Source of the DNA: Methylococcaceae bacterium
GTDB taxonomy: Bacteria; Pseudomonadota; Gammaproteobacteria; Methylococcales; Methylomonadaceae
Assembly: GCA_030627265.1 (NCBI GenBank)
Contig: DAOUSK010000002.1
Coordinates: 1-58,254, forward strand
Length of the DNA stretch: 58,254 nucleotides
Direction: 5' to 3'
A program made the translations under genes and the position numbers. Shown here one piece after another: positions 26,530 to 36,187 of this stretch. The notes below the pieces were generated by a model that saw nothing but the letters and a program-made list of their open reading frames with translations, made no database searches and was not told the DNA's origin. The number at the start of each line of letters is the position of its first letter. The first letter of the stretch is position 1.

Positions 26530-27681
26530 CTATACCGCCTTTACCTTGCCAACAAAGAGATAGGCAATGATAAAGGCTAAGCTACTTAGCAGTGCTGCAA
26601 AGCTAAATACCCAGCTTGCCCCGTAAGCATCCCAACCATACCCACTATATAAGCCGCCTAGCATACCACCCAGCCCAAAGCTTAAACTACTATAAAGCGC
26701 CTGGCCTTTGCCTTGATGATGCTCACCAAAGTAACCTTGAACTAAATGCATCGCAGCAACATGTGCGGTACCAAATGTCGCAGCATGTAATATTTGTGCA
26801 AATAATAATAACGCCATATCATCCGCAGTCCAGGCAATCAGTAACCAACGAATAACCGATAAAAAGCAACTAACTAACAAAATACTGCGTAATGACGTGT
26901 ATTTTAATAATCGGCGCATAAAAATAAAAACGATAATTTCTGCGCCTGCCCCTAAAGACCACAATAGACCAATCACGGTTGCCGAATAATCATACTCTTT
27001 TAAATAAACTGAAAAAAACACATAATAAGGGCCGTGCGATGCTTGCAGTAATAAATACACTAATAAAAATGCAATCACTTCAGGCTGTTTTATAATCTGC
27101 CCAACCCCAACCATTGCCTGACTTGCTTTAGCGGTTACCACTTCAGGGGTAATCATTGCAATCAGCCAAATACAAACCAAAATTGCGACAATAAGAAGAG
27201 GCAAGAGATTGATCGGGTATAAGTCTAATAAATAACCGACGCCCAAAACAGTCACGATAAATCCGATAGACCCCCACAGCCGAATATCACTGTACCGATG
27301 CGGCTCATCTTTTAAATGATGCAAGGTTGCTGCCTCAAATTGCGGCAAGGTTGCATTCCAAAAAAAGCTAAAACACACCGTTACAAGCGCATACCATTGG
27401 TAAGAGCTCTGATACAAAAAACCTGCAAACAATAAGGCTGCTAAAAACGATGCTATTCGGATAATGCGTAAACTACGTCCTGTGTGATCAGCAATCCAGC
27501 CCCATAAATTAGGTGCAATAACTTTGGTTCCCACCATAAAAGCAGTTAACTCACCAATTTCAGCCGCGCTAAAACCGCTATCTTGTAGAAACAAACTCCA
27601 AAAGGGTAAAAACCCGCCTAAAGTTGCAAAATAAAAAAAATAAAAAGCAGATAACCGCCAATGAGGGACTTTATTTTTCAC
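26530..27681 (-). CDS. MFS transporter (HcaT/MFS_1-like)
   Basis: Twelve-segment inner-membrane carrier of 383 residues of the MFS_1-like group that includes HcaT and nucleoside/phenylpropionate permease-like proteins. It begins with YFFYFATLGGFLPFWSLFL, has the loop motif WGWIADHTGRSLR, and a RLWGSIGFIV segment typical of the group. Translation starts at a GTG (27681) overlapping the stop of a 31-codon ORF in GTGA. The substrate is unknown. aroC lies upstream on the same strand. Confidence 0.88.
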   Translation of the reverse strand: MKNKVPHWRLSAFYFFYFATLGGFLPFWSLFLQDSGFSAAEIGELTAFMVGTKVIAPNLWGWIADHTGRSLRIIRIASFLAALLFAGFLYQSSYQWYALVTVCFSFFWNATLPQFEAATLHHLKDEPHRYSDIRLWGSIGFIVTVLGVGYLLDLYPINLLPLLIVAILVCIWLIAMITPEVVTAKASQAMVGVGQIIKQPEVIAFLLVYLLLQASHGPYYVFFSVYLKEYDYSATVIGLLWSLGAGAEIIVFIFMRRLLKYTSLRSILLVSCFLSVIRWLLIAWTADDMALLLFAQILHAATFGTAHVAAMHLVQGYFGEHHQGKGQALYSSLSFGLGGMLGGLYSGYGWDAYGASWVFSFAALLSSLAFIIAYLFVGKVKAV

Positions 27682-27773
27682 TTAGCTAAATAGTGTTGCT
27701 TCTGAGCTGAGCCCATCATGTAACGCTGACGATTTATACTTAACATTTCAGCGAGCTTATGGTTAATTGTCAT
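27678..27773 (-). CDS. Possible 31-residue protein between aroC and the MFS gene
   Basis: An ATG at 27773, 10 bases after the aroC stop, opens a frame that reads MTINHKLAEMLSINRQRYM and ends KQHYLAK. Its TGA overlaps the GTG start of the MFS gene by four bases, the usual form of translational coupling. AGG lies ten bases before the ATG. The peptide is basic, without a membrane segment. It may be a real small protein, a leader ORF that loads ribosomes onto the MFS gene, or chance. Confidence 0.4.
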   Translation of the reverse strand: MTINHKLAEMLSINRQRYMMGSAQKQHYLAK

Positions 27774-27782
27774 ATTTATTAC

Positions 27783-28874
27783 CTAACGTAAAACAGGCAA
27801 TGTAGATTTTACATCGTAATTTTGCGCTCTATGTCGTAATAAATGATCCATCAATACAATCGCCATCATGGCTTCTGCAATCGGTGTCGCGCGAATACCC
27901 ACACAAGGATCATGTCGCCCTTTAGTAACAACCTCAATCGCCTCGCCATTTCGGTTAATGCTGCGCCCTGGTACATGCAGGCTTGATGTTGGCTTTAAGG
28001 CAATACTTGCAGTAATATCCTGCCCACTTGATATGCCCCCTAAAACCCCACCCGCATGGTTACTTAAAAAACCTTCATCCGGTGTCATTTCATCTCTAAA
28101 ATCAGTTCCTTTCGCCGTCACACAATCAAAACCGTCACCAATTTCCACACCTTTTACGGCATTAATACTCATCAGCGCATGCGCTAAATCAGCATCTAAG
28201 CGATCAAAAATTGGCTCTCCTAAACCTGGAGGCACATTTTTTGCGATGACACTAACCCGCGCGCCAATAGAATTACCTGATTTACGCAAGGCATCCATAT
28301 AATCAGCTAACTCAACTTCTTTACTGCTGTCAGGACAAAAGAAATCACTAGTTTCCATTGCACTCCAATCAACCGCCTCTATTTTAATCGGGCCTAATTG
28401 CGATAAGTACCCTCGAATTTCTATACCAAATGCTAGGTTTAAATATTTTTTAGCAATAGAGCCTGCCGCAACTCTCATCGCTGTTTCTCTTGCTGAAGAC
28501 CGACCGCCGCCGCGATAATCTCTAAAGCCATATTTATGGTCATAGACATAATCAGCATGGCCTGGACGATAGGTTTCCGCAATATTCGCGTAATCTTTAG
28601 AGCGTTGATCGGTGTTTTTAATTAATAAACCAATTGGCGTTCCGGTTGTTTTCCCTTCAAATACACCCGATAAAATTTCCACTTGGTCTGCTTCACGCCG
28701 CTGCGTTGTATGTCTTGAAGTACCAGGTTTACGTCTATCTAAATCAACCTGCAACTCTTCCGCAGTAATTTCTATTCCTGGCGGGCAACCATCAATCGTT
28801 GCACCTAAAGCAATACCATGGCTTTCACCAAAGGTTGTGACTGTAAATAATTTTCCTATGCTATTCCCTGACAT
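27783..28874 (-). CDS. aroC: Chorismate synthase
   Basis: Last enzyme of the shikimate pathway; it converts EPSP to chorismate with reduced FMN. The 363 residues start [19 protein letters not shown] and contain [38 protein letters not shown] near residue 110-130 and [13 protein letters not shown], all hallmark segments. Length is normal. It lies two bases downstream of prmB on the minus strand, a pairing common in gammaproteobacteria. Confidence 0.98.
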   Translation of the reverse strand: MSGNSIGKLFTVTTFGESHGIALGATIDGCPPGIEITAEELQVDLDRRKPGTSRHTTQRREADQVEILSGVFEGKTTGTPIGLLIKNTDQRSKDYANIAETYRPGHADYVYDHKYGFRDYRGGGRSSARETAMRVAAGSIAKKYLNLAFGIEIRGYLSQLGPIKIEAVDWSAMETSDFFCPDSSKEVELADYMDALRKSGNSIGARVSVIAKNVPPGLGEPIFDRLDADLAHALMSINAVKGVEIGDGFDCVTAKGTDFRDEMTPDEGFLSNHAGGVLGGISSGQDITASIALKPTSSLHVPGRSINRNGEAIEVVTKGRHDPCVGIRATPIAEAMMAIVLMDHLLRHRAQNYDVKSTLPVLR

Positions 28875-28876
28875 AA

Positions 28877-29785
28877 TTACCCCATTGCCTTTTTAAATTG
28901 CTCATTAAATGTAAAAACTTGCTCTGCCGTTAGTAAAAACACGCCATCGCCTCCTCGTTCAAAATCTAACCAATAAAAAGGAATATTAGAAAACTGCTTT
29001 TGTAAGGTTTCTGCGCTGCTGCCTACCTCAATAATTAAAATCCCTTGCTCAGTTAAATACTCAGCGGCATCAACTAGAATTTTAATCACTAAATCTAATC
29101 CACTTTCTCCTCCTGTAAAACCCATTTCAGGTTCTGCATGAAATTCATCAGGTAGTTGTTCCCACTCGCTAATGGCAACATAAGGGGGATTAGAAACAAT
29201 CAGGTCATATTTTTGTGCTGGCAAAGCGGTAAATAAATCAGACTGATATAAGGTCAACTGCTCCTCTAATTTGTGCTTGCCTAAATTAATTTTAGCGACC
29301 TCTAAAGCGTCTGTCGATAAATCAACCGCATCAACCTGCGCATCAGGAAAAGCATAGGCACAAGCAATGGCAATGCAAGCACTACCCGTGCATAAGTCTA
29401 ATATTTTATGTACCTGATCAGGATCTACCCAAGGGGAGAACTGCTCTTGAATCAATTCAGCAAAAGGAGAGCGAGGCACTAATACGCGCTGGTCAACATA
29501 GAATGTTAGCCCTGCAAAGACCGCTTCTTGCATTAAATAAGCAGAAGGAATACGCTCATTAACTCGCCTACTAATTAAATGTGTAATTTTGTCACACTCT
29601 GCCTGGGTCAGTTTGCTACTAAAATAGCACTCCGCCAAATCATAAGGTAAATGTAAGCTATGCAGAACTAAAGCTGCCGCATCATCAATCGCAGTGGCGG
29701 TGCCATGCCCATAAAATAATTCAGCCTCTGAAAATTGGCTTGCACCCCAGCGTATATAGTCTCTAATCGTTTCTAGTGTTGGCAT
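28877..29785 (-). CDS. prmB: Ribosomal protein L3 glutamine methyltransferase
   Basis: SAM-dependent enzyme that methylates the glutamine of the GGQ-like site in ribosomal protein L3. The 302 residues include the SAM motif [16 protein letters not shown] and the catalytic IVSNPPYVA, followed by [19 protein letters not shown], which is typical of PrmB rather than PrmC. The N-terminal helical domain ([13 protein letters not shown]) also fits. First gene of the prmB-aroC-MFS run; divergent from the FliK-like gene with 192 bases between. Confidence 0.94.
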   Translation of the reverse strand: MPTLETIRDYIRWGASQFSEAELFYGHGTATAIDDAAALVLHSLHLPYDLAECYFSSKLTQAECDKITHLISRRVNERIPSAYLMQEAVFAGLTFYVDQRVLVPRSPFAELIQEQFSPWVDPDQVHKILDLCTGSACIAIACAYAFPDAQVDAVDLSTDALEVAKINLGKHKLEEQLTLYQSDLFTALPAQKYDLIVSNPPYVAISEWEQLPDEFHAEPEMGFTGGESGLDLVIKILVDAAEYLTEQGILIIEVGSSAETLQKQFSNIPFYWLDFERGGDGVFLLTAEQVFTFNEQFKKAMG

Positions 29786-29977
29786 TATGTTGCTAATAAC
29801 AAAAGTAATATAATTAACGCTAATTTTAAACTAAATTACCCGCGATACAGGAAAAGAATTCATTTTATCCTTCTTTTAACGCCGTCCTGTCAATCGCGCC
29901 TATTAATCTTTTTTAATTTTTTGCCGCTATCCTTTCTAATGGCTTGATTTTTAGCTAAAACAACAAAGAGCTAATGT

Positions 29978-31288
29978 ATGATTAATAACTTTATACCCGC
30001 TAAAGCACAGCATGCAATCAATACGCTAACAACAGAGCCGACTAAACTTCCAGAAATAAAAATAGGCCAGCAAATTGATGCCAGGATTTCCAGTATCAAT
30101 CAACAAAAAACAGCGATACAGCTTTCTATTGGCAATAAGCGCACCGATGTTATTATTCATAATGAAACAGCGGCAAGTCAGCGGCAAGCAAAACAACTAC
30201 AACCAGGGCAAGATATAAAATTAGTCATGACCAAAGCTCAGCCCCAAGCTGAATATAAATTATTGATTTCCAACCAAGCACAGAAAGACTCACCAACATT
30301 AAAACCCGCACCTCAAAACAACACTAGCAGCTCTAAGAATACCCCCGCCAATCTTCAAACAGCTGATAATGCAAGGCAACCGTTATCCTCGAATTCAGCA
30401 AAAGAAACCACAAGCATTACCTTACAAGCTGTTAAATCAGGCGAACAAGCCCTACCTAAAGTACTCCAACCCCCAGCCCAAGAAGAATCTATCAACAATG
30501 CTTTAAAGGAACTATTACCCAAAGAACAGTCAAGTGCCGTTATGCTCAATCAACTGGTAAAAAATCTAGCTAAAAATAAAAATGTACCTGATACCTTAAA
30601 ACGTTTAGCACAAGATATTTTAAGAAATTTACCAACAAAACAACAATTAACAGAAAGTACACAACTTAAAAAAAGTGTTGATAATAGCGGTTTATTTTTA
30701 GAAGCTAAATTAGCAGACGGAAAACAAATAGCAAACTTAGCGCCCGATTTAAAAGTAAAAATAACTCAGTTAGTGGCCGCTTTACAGCAAGAGTCTGTTG
30801 CTATGGAAAAAAATAATCCATTACAAGAATTACAAACCAAATCTGAAGGCGCGCTGGCAAGGTTAGTTTTAAATCAACTAAAATCCCTCCCTCAAGATGA
30901 GACAAATAGGCAAATTTGGACAGTAGAACTGCCTTTTGTTGATAAAAAACAAGCAAAATCGCTACAAATACAGATAGAAGAAGAAAATCACAAAAGCGCT
31001 GAAAATAGCGAGTCTAAAAATTGGTCGGCAACCTTAAGCTTATCCCCACCCAACTTAAGTACCGTGCATTGTAAAATCTCATTTTTCAACAATACCGTAC
31101 ATACTAATTTCTGGAGTGATAAAGGGGAAACAACCCAGCTTATTCAAGGCAACCTAGATTACCTTAGTCAGCGCTTAGAAGCAGCCGGACTGACTCCAGG
31201 AAATTTAAATGCTCGCCAGAAAGACAGCGGTACTTTAGAATTTGGCGCTCCAAAAACTAATAAGCCTTTATTCAATGATCAGGCATAA
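29978..31288 (+). CDS. FliK-like flagellar hook-length control protein
   Basis: Protein of 436 residues with a low-complexity Gln/Lys/Ser-rich middle (about 100-180) and a C-terminal Flg_hook domain (about 310-400: IWTVELPFVDKKQAKSLQI, then WSATLSLSPPNLSTVHCKI and FWSDKGETTQLIQGNL). FliK proteins are exported through the flagellar type III system and switch its substrate at hook completion. There are no other flagellar genes here, so it could be a FliK paralogue with another task. Start at 29978 follows AAAGAG. Confidence 0.75.
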   Translation: MINNFIPAKAQHAINTLTTEPTKLPEIKIGQQIDARISSINQQKTAIQLSIGNKRTDVIIHNETAASQRQAKQLQPGQDIKLVMTKAQPQAEYKLLISNQAQKDSPTLKPAPQNNTSSSKNTPANLQTADNARQPLSSNSAKETTSITLQAVKSGEQALPKVLQPPAQEESINNALKELLPKEQSSAVMLNQLVKNLAKNKNVPDTLKRLAQDILRNLPTKQQLTESTQLKKSVDNSGLFLEAKLADGKQIANLAPDLKVKITQLVAALQQESVAMEKNNPLQELQTKSEGALARLVLNQLKSLPQDETNRQIWTVELPFVDKKQAKSLQIQIEEENHKSAENSESKNWSATLSLSPPNLSTVHCKISFFNNTVHTNFWSDKGETTQLIQGNLDYLSQRLEAAGLTPGNLNARQKDSGTLEFGAPKTNKPLFNDQA

Positions 31289-31306
31289 ATAAACCCTACC
31301 CAATAT

Positions 31307-32083
31307 TTAGCCGCCTTTTAATTTCATAAACCCATGCACTCCACGTTTGGATTTTTCTGCTAACCAATCTTTAAGGTATTTAATTTCTGGCGTATTTTCT
31401 AAATGATCAATACTTTCATTTTTTCTTAATAATCTAAAGGCCCTATTAATCACTTTATAGCGATCACCTTGAATACCAGCACGCTTTAGACCAATTGTAT
31501 TTAAACGATAATGTTTTGCAGGGTAGCCGGCAATTAAACAAAAAGGAATGACATCTTTATTTAGACCCGTTGTCCCTTGCACAATGGCGTAAGAGCCAAT
31601 ACGGCAAAATTGGTGTGCGGCTACACTGCCGCCCATAAAAACACGATCATCAATTTGCACAAAGCCCCCAACCGCAACATTGTTTGCAAAGATGGTGTGG
31701 TCACCGATAATGCAGTCATGCGCGACATGGCTGTTATTCATAAAAAAACAATGTGATCCGATACGGGTAATTGCATTTTCAACTGAACCTCGGTGCGCAG
31801 TAAATCCTTCTCTAAAGGTGTTGTCATTGCCAATTTCTAAGTAAGAAACAGTGGCTTCATCAAAGCTGGTATCTTGCGGTAAATCGCCTAAAACGACTTG
31901 TGCATGCAGAGTGTTACCTGTTCCCATTTTAGTAAAAGGCCGAATAACCACATGTGCGCCCAATTTACAGTTATCACCAATGCTTACATTGTCTTCAATA
32001 ACGGAAAATGCGCCAATCGTGACATTTTCACCAATAATCGCAGTTTCTGAGATGTAAGCGCTGGAGTGAATACCTTGGTTCAT
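31307..32083 (-). CDS. lpxA: UDP-N-acetylglucosamine acyltransferase
   Basis: First enzyme of lipid A synthesis, a trimeric left-handed beta-helix protein in the cytosol. The 258 residues begin with hexapeptide repeats (IGENVTIGAFSVIEDNVSIG) and contain the catalytic His in FMNNSHVAHDCIIG, then GGFVQIDDRVFMGG and a C-terminal helical domain. Length is near that of E. coli (262). It stands apart from lpxD, fabZ and lpxB, which is unusual for the phylum but known. It lies six bases downstream of xerD. Confidence 0.95.
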   Translation of the reverse strand: MNQGIHSSAYISETAIIGENVTIGAFSVIEDNVSIGDNCKLGAHVVIRPFTKMGTGNTLHAQVVLGDLPQDTSFDEATVSYLEIGNDNTFREGFTAHRGSVENAITRIGSHCFFMNNSHVAHDCIIGDHTIFANNVAVGGFVQIDDRVFMGGSVAAHQFCRIGSYAIVQGTTGLNKDVIPFCLIAGYPAKHYRLNTIGLKRAGIQGDRYKVINRAFRLLRKNESIDHLENTPEIKYLKDWLAEKSKRGVHGFMKLKGG

Positions 32084-32089
32084 GTGCAG

Positions 32090-32974
32090 TTATCCTCTTG
32101 GATGAAATTTTGAATGAAGTTCTTTTAATCGCTCGTTAGCGATATGTGTATAAATTTGTGTGGTCGATAAATCACTATGCCCTAATAAAAGCTGTACAAC
32201 GCGTAAATCTGCACCATGGTTAATTAAGTGCGTTGCAAAAGCATGGCGTAATGTATGCGGCGATAAATGTGATTTAATCTCCGCTTTTTTGGCATAGCGT
32301 TTAATGATATGCCAAAACGCTTGGCGTGTCATGCCCGCAGCTCGATTCGTCACAAAAACCATTTCACAGGGGCGTTCAGATAATAATGCGGGGCGGCTTT
32401 GCTGCATATACACTTCTAAATAAAAAATGGCTTGTTCGCCGATGGGCGTAAGCCGCTCTTTATTGCCTTTTCCTGTTACGCGTAACACACCCATTCTTAG
32501 GTTTACTTGGCTTAGGGTTAAAGAGACTAACTCTGAGACACGCAAACCCGTTGCATAAAGCATTTCTAGCATGGCTTTATCACGCATACCAAGTACCGCT
32601 GTTATTTCAGGTGCATTGAGTAATAAATCAACCTCTTTTTCAGATAAGGTATGCGGTAAGGGTTTACCAATTCTAGGCGGCTCAATTAAAGCGGTTGGGT
32701 CACTTCTTATCTGTTTTTCACGAATTAAATAGCCATAAAAACGACGTAAGCTAGATAAAATTCTTGCTGATGAGCGTGCGCTAATGCCGTCGTCATAGCG
32801 CTGATTTAAGAATTTGCTAATATCTAGCTTATCAACGTCGGTTAATTCTTTTTCCCCCAGACTTTTTGTAAAAATACGCAAGTCACTTGCATAGGCATTG
32901 AGCGTATTTTTACTTAGACCATTTTCTACCCACAAGGCATCTATAAATAAACCAATAAACTGTTTTGATGTCAT
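32090..32974 (-). CDS. xerD: Site-specific tyrosine recombinase XerD
   Basis: Chromosome dimer resolution recombinase acting at dif with XerC and FtsK. The 294 residues have the N-terminal core-binding domain (LSKNTLNAYASDLRIF) and the catalytic domain with the first Arg in YATGLRVSEL, HTLRHAFATHL, LLGHSDLSTTQIYTH with the nucleophilic Tyr, and the end segment LKELHSKFHPRG, which matches XerD rather than XerC. lpxA follows after six bases on the same strand. Confidence 0.94.
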   Translation of the reverse strand: MTSKQFIGLFIDALWVENGLSKNTLNAYASDLRIFTKSLGEKELTDVDKLDISKFLNQRYDDGISARSSARILSSLRRFYGYLIREKQIRSDPTALIEPPRIGKPLPHTLSEKEVDLLLNAPEITAVLGMRDKAMLEMLYATGLRVSELVSLTLSQVNLRMGVLRVTGKGNKERLTPIGEQAIFYLEVYMQQSRPALLSERPCEMVFVTNRAAGMTRQAFWHIIKRYAKKAEIKSHLSPHTLRHAFATHLINHGADLRVVQLLLGHSDLSTTQIYTHIANERLKELHSKFHPRG

Positions 32975-33081
32975 ATAATATAGTGCAGCGATAAAAGGAT
33001 TGTATTGTGCAGTTATTTTGCTACCATACCATGAGACCCTTTATAATGATGGGATTAAAAACTGTTATCTAAGGAAAAGCG

Positions 33082-33510
33082 TTGGAAAATTTCACTCCTA
33101 TCTCCGCCTTATTAGGTGGTGCTTTAATTGGCTTAAGTGCTAGTTTATTGCTTTTATTAAATGGCCGCATGGCAGGAATCAGCGGCATTATGAATGGCTT
33201 ATTTAGCGCACCTAAAAAAGAAGAATTATGGCGTGGCTTATTTTTGCTCGGTTTGGTTCTTGGAGCGGCGGCTTTTCAATATTTTAGTGGTGGCAGTTTG
33301 GTTTTACGTGAAGGCTACCCGGTTTGGGCGATTATTATCGGTGGTTTTTTAGTCGGTTTTGGAACGCGCATGGGCGGTGGCTGTACAAGTGGCCACGGCA
33401 TTTGCGGTATTTCTAATTTTTCCATCCGTTCAATTACTGCAACGGTTACCTTTATGGCGAGCGGAATAATCACTGTTTTTGTCTTTAAGCATTTATTAGG
33501 AGCGCTGTAA
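33082..33510 (+). CDS. YeeE/YedE family sulfur transport protein, part 1
   Basis: Membrane protein of 142 residues with about four membrane segments, half of a YeeE/YedE transporter for thiosulfate or related sulfur compounds. Marks are NGRMAGISGIMNGLF and GFGTRMGGGCTSGHGICG with the two conserved Cys. Translation starts at a TTG (33082) placed seven bases after AAGGA. The second half is a separate gene starting in a TAATG overlap, so the pair forms a split transporter. Confidence 0.88.
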   Translation: MENFTPISALLGGALIGLSASLLLLLNGRMAGISGIMNGLFSAPKKEELWRGLFLLGLVLGAAAFQYFSGGSLVLREGYPVWAIIIGGFLVGFGTRMGGGCTSGHGICGISNFSIRSITATVTFMASGIITVFVFKHLLGAL

Positions 33511-33923
33511 TGAAAACTAATTTAGTTGCATTGCTAGCAGGACTTATTTTTGGTTTGGGGCTTGCGATCTCTCAAATGATGGACCCAAATAAGGTTTTAA
33601 ACTTTTTAGATATCACAGGAAACTGGGATCCTAGTTTGGCTTTTGTGATGATGGGGGCTTTAGCGGTTGGTATTTTAAGCTTTCGCTTTATATTAAAACG
33701 CCCTACGCCTCTTTTTGATGATGCATTTCACGTATCACACAAAATAAACCTGGATAAACCTTTAATTTTTGGTTCAGCGATTTTTGGTATCGGTTGGGGA
33801 ATGACAGGCTATTGCCCAGGACCTGCCGTGGCAAATTTAGCTTTATTTTCTGTCGAAGCCATCATTATGATTATTGCCATTTATGCTGGTTTTTTTAGCC
33901 ACCGTTTTTTCATCAATAAATAA
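33510..33923 (+). CDS. YeeE/YedE family sulfur transport protein, part 2
   Basis: Second half of the split YeeE/YedE transporter, 137 residues and about four membrane segments. It carries GLGLAISQMMDPNKVLNFLD near the N-terminus and WGMTGYCPGPAVANL with the conserved Cys that binds the sulfur substrate. Coupled to part 1 by a one-base overlap and followed by a TauE protein after four bases. Confidence 0.88.
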   Translation: MKTNLVALLAGLIFGLGLAISQMMDPNKVLNFLDITGNWDPSLAFVMMGALAVGILSFRFILKRPTPLFDDAFHVSHKINLDKPLIFGSAIFGIGWGMTGYCPGPAVANLALFSVEAIIMIIAIYAGFFSHRFFINK

Positions 33924-33927
33924 ATAA

Positions 33928-34728
33928 ATGGATTTTTTCACATTGGATTTAATGCATGTTGCCGCGGGCAGTTTAGTCGGCTTTATTATTGGCTTAACGG
34001 GCGTTGGCGGCGGTTCTTTAATGACCCCTATTTTAGTACTAGGTTTTGGTATATCGCCCGCGATTGCAGTGGGGACAGACTTGCTCTACGCCTCACTCAC
34101 TAAAGCAAGCGGCGTATTTTTTCATCATCGTCATAAAACGGTTGATTGGAAAATAGTTGGTTTATTAGCCTTAGGCAGCGTCCCGAGCGCGTTAATTACG
34201 GTTTCTCTTTTGGAGTATTTAAAAGCCGCAGGATTGAATTCAGACCGCTTAATGATGATGACTTTAAGTGTGATGCTGATTTTAACGTCTTTTATTATTG
34301 TTATAAAAGGCCGTTTAGTTTCTTATGTGAGCCATCATCATGGTGATTCTGCTTTTGTTGCTATTTTTAAACGCTACCGCCCTCACCTCACTGTTTTTTC
34401 TGGTGCTGCTTTAGGCATTTTAGTCACTATCTCTTCGGTGGGTGCAGGAGCGATAGGTTCAGCTATCTTATTTTTACTTTACCCTAGAAAAAAACCTATT
34501 CAAATTGTTGGTACCGATATTGCCCATGCCGTCCCTCTCACGGCGATTGCCGGAATGGGGCACTTGCATTTAGGCTCGGTAGATTTTGATTTATTAAGTG
34601 GTTTATTAATCGGCGGTATTCCAGCTATTTATTTTGGTAGTTTATTTGGACGATATATCCCAGACAAATACTTAAAAACATTTATTGCACTATTATTACT
34701 TGCGATGGGCGTTAAGCTTGCGCTATAG
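33928..34728 (+). CDS. TauE/SafE family sulfite exporter-like protein
   Basis: Inner-membrane protein of 266 residues with seven or eight segments, TSUP family. The first repeat reads GFIIGLTGVGGGSLMTPIL and the second SSVGAGAIGSAILFLLYP, as in sulfite or organosulfonate exporters. Its context with the YeeE/YedE pair suggests handling of sulfite or thiosulfate. Its stop codon TAG is the first part of repeat copy D. Confidence 0.9.
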   Translation: MDFFTLDLMHVAAGSLVGFIIGLTGVGGGSLMTPILVLGFGISPAIAVGTDLLYASLTKASGVFFHHRHKTVDWKIVGLLALGSVPSALITVSLLEYLKAAGLNSDRLMMMTLSVMLILTSFIIVIKGRLVSYVSHHHGDSAFVAIFKRYRPHLTVFSGAALGILVTISSVGAGAIGSAILFLLYPRKKPIQIVGTDIAHAVPLTAIAGMGHLHLGSVDFDLLSGLLIGGIPAIYFGSLFGRYIPDKYLKTFIALLLLAMGVKLAL

Positions 34729-34827
34729 GATAGCTAAAACGTAACGGCTGTCTTTTCAGTTATTATAGTGAAACCCATCAATTCCACGAAAAATGGCAGC
34801 TGTCATAAAAACATTAAAATAATTATG
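34726..34827. repeat. Intergenic palindromic repeat, copy D
   Basis: TAGGATAG at the left end, CTGTCTTTT, GTGAAACCCATCAAT and a right flank ACATTAAAATAATTATG shared with copy F. The left end overlaps and supplies the stop codon of the upstream TauE gene. The internal part is degenerate. Confidence 0.65.
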
Positions 34828-34947
34828 TCGCAGTTTTCTCCCCCTTCTAATGATATTTTTCCCTTAGAAGCAGAATAAAGCATTTCTTTCTGATAGAATA
34901 CTCGGCTGTACTAATTTTATTATTCCAAAAACAAGTAGGTATTTAAA

Positions 34948-35271
34948 ATGACCTTTGTCGTTACTGAAAATTGCATTAAATGTAAATTCACTGATTGTGT
35001 TGATGTTTGTCCCGTTGATTGTTTTCATGAAGGCCCTAACTTTTTAGTTATTGATCCTGATGAATGTATTGATTGCACACTATGTGAGCCTGAATGTCCT
35101 GCTGAAGCAATTTTCTCTGAAGATGAGCTACCTGAAGGTCAAGAGCAGTTCATTGAAATCAATGCAGAATTATCTGAATTATGGCCTGTTATATCTGAAG
35201 TCACTGATCCATTACCCGATGCAAAAGAGTGGGATGGAAAACCAGGTAAAATTGATTTATTAGAAAAATAG
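34948..35271 (+). CDS. fdxA: Seven-iron ferredoxin (3Fe-4S, 4Fe-4S)
   Basis: Small acidic electron carrier of 107 residues of the Azotobacter FdI type. Cysteines lie at 9, 12, 17, 21 and 25, then 40, 43, 46 and 50 ([12 protein letters not shown]), consistent with one 3Fe-4S and one 4Fe-4S cluster. The C-terminal extension (residues 60-107) is typical. Start at 34948 follows TAGGT. Single gene with its own terminator. Confidence 0.95.
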   Translation: MTFVVTENCIKCKFTDCVDVCPVDCFHEGPNFLVIDPDECIDCTLCEPECPAEAIFSEDELPEGQEQFIEINAELSELWPVISEVTDPLPDAKEWDGKPGKIDLLEK

Positions 35272-35288
35272 ATTTTATTTTTCTAATA

Positions 35289-35327
35289 AAAAGCCCGAAT
35301 AAATAATTTTTATTTGGGCTTTTTTTT
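35289..35327 (+). terminator. Rho-independent terminator after fdxA
   Basis: AAGCCCGAATAAA (35291-35303) pairs with TTTATTTGGGCTT (35309-35321) with one G-T pair, followed by a T run, 18 bases after the fdxA stop. Confidence 0.9.
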
Positions 35328-35377
35328 GCTTTGAAGAAAGTCATATAGGATGGCTGGCGTAAACACACACATTTTCG

Positions 35378-35500
35378 TAGGATAGGTAGAACGTAGCCTC
35401 TGTCTTTTTAGATGCACAGTGAAACCCATCAATCTTACGCACAACGATGGGTTTCGCAAAAAAACATCCTACTCATCATCCTATCCAAAATATTAAAACA
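35378..35500. repeat. Intergenic palindromic repeat, copy E
   Basis: GTAGGATAGGTAGAACGTAG at the left, AGTGAAACCCATCAAT and GATGGGTTTCGCAAAA as the inner inverted pair, and CATCCTATCC with the flank AATATTAAAACAA at the right. A second left-end fragment TAGGATGGC lies just before it at 35347. Confidence 0.8.
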
Positions 35501-35515
35501 ACTGCGCCTCGGTAC

Positions 35516-36052
35516 TTAATTGGCTTCCAGCAAATACTCATCTTTTAAAATCACATAATGGCTTGCTGAATACTCTAAAAATTCTTTTTCTTGCTCAGTT
35601 AATGCACGCGCTTGTTTAGCTGGCGCGCCCATATACAAATAACCACTTTCCAACACTTTCCCTGCTGGCACTAAAGCACCCGCACCGAGCATGACATAAT
35701 CTTCTAACACTGCATTATCCATGATAATTGCACCAATGCCGACTAAGCAATAATCGCCGACCGTACAAGCATGTACAACAGCACGATGCCCTACTGTTAC
35801 TCCCTTACCAATTTTTAGCGGTGCATTTTTAGGTGTATATTTTCCTTTATGCGAAACATGTAAGACTGTCCCGTCTTGAATATTTGTTGCCTTCCCAATT
35901 TCGATCGATGCAACATCGCCACGTATCACCACTGTCGGCCAAATTGACACATCATTCCCTAGCGTGACATCACCAATAATGACTGCGCTATCATCAAGGT
36001 AAACACGCTCTCCGATTTGTGGTTGCTTCGTTTTAAAACTTCGTAATGCCAT
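35516..36052 (-). CDS. yrdA: Gamma-class carbonic anhydrase-like protein
   Basis: Left-handed beta-helix protein of 178 residues in the YrdA/PaaY/gamma carbonic anhydrase group. Zinc ligand regions are TVLHVSHKG and GHRAVVHACTVGDYCLVG. The C-terminal part is helical (LTEQEKEFLEYSASHYVIL). Family members are trimers and many have no proven activity. It is convergent with fdxA across repeat copy E and its start faces prlC. Confidence 0.9.
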   Translation of the reverse strand: MALRSFKTKQPQIGERVYLDDSAVIIGDVTLGNDVSIWPTVVIRGDVASIEIGKATNIQDGTVLHVSHKGKYTPKNAPLKIGKGVTVGHRAVVHACTVGDYCLVGIGAIIMDNAVLEDYVMLGAGALVPAGKVLESGYLYMGAPAKQARALTEQEKEFLEYSASHYVILKDEYLLEAN

Positions 36053-36187
36053 TATTCAGCCCTTTCTCTAACAAGTAAAATCATCATGATACGAGTTTAT
36101 CTAAGGGATGCAAAAATGAATCAGCGGAATTTATGAATTTTAGTTAAAATTTACCTACTATTCTTAAATAAAACTTTAGATTAAGCC

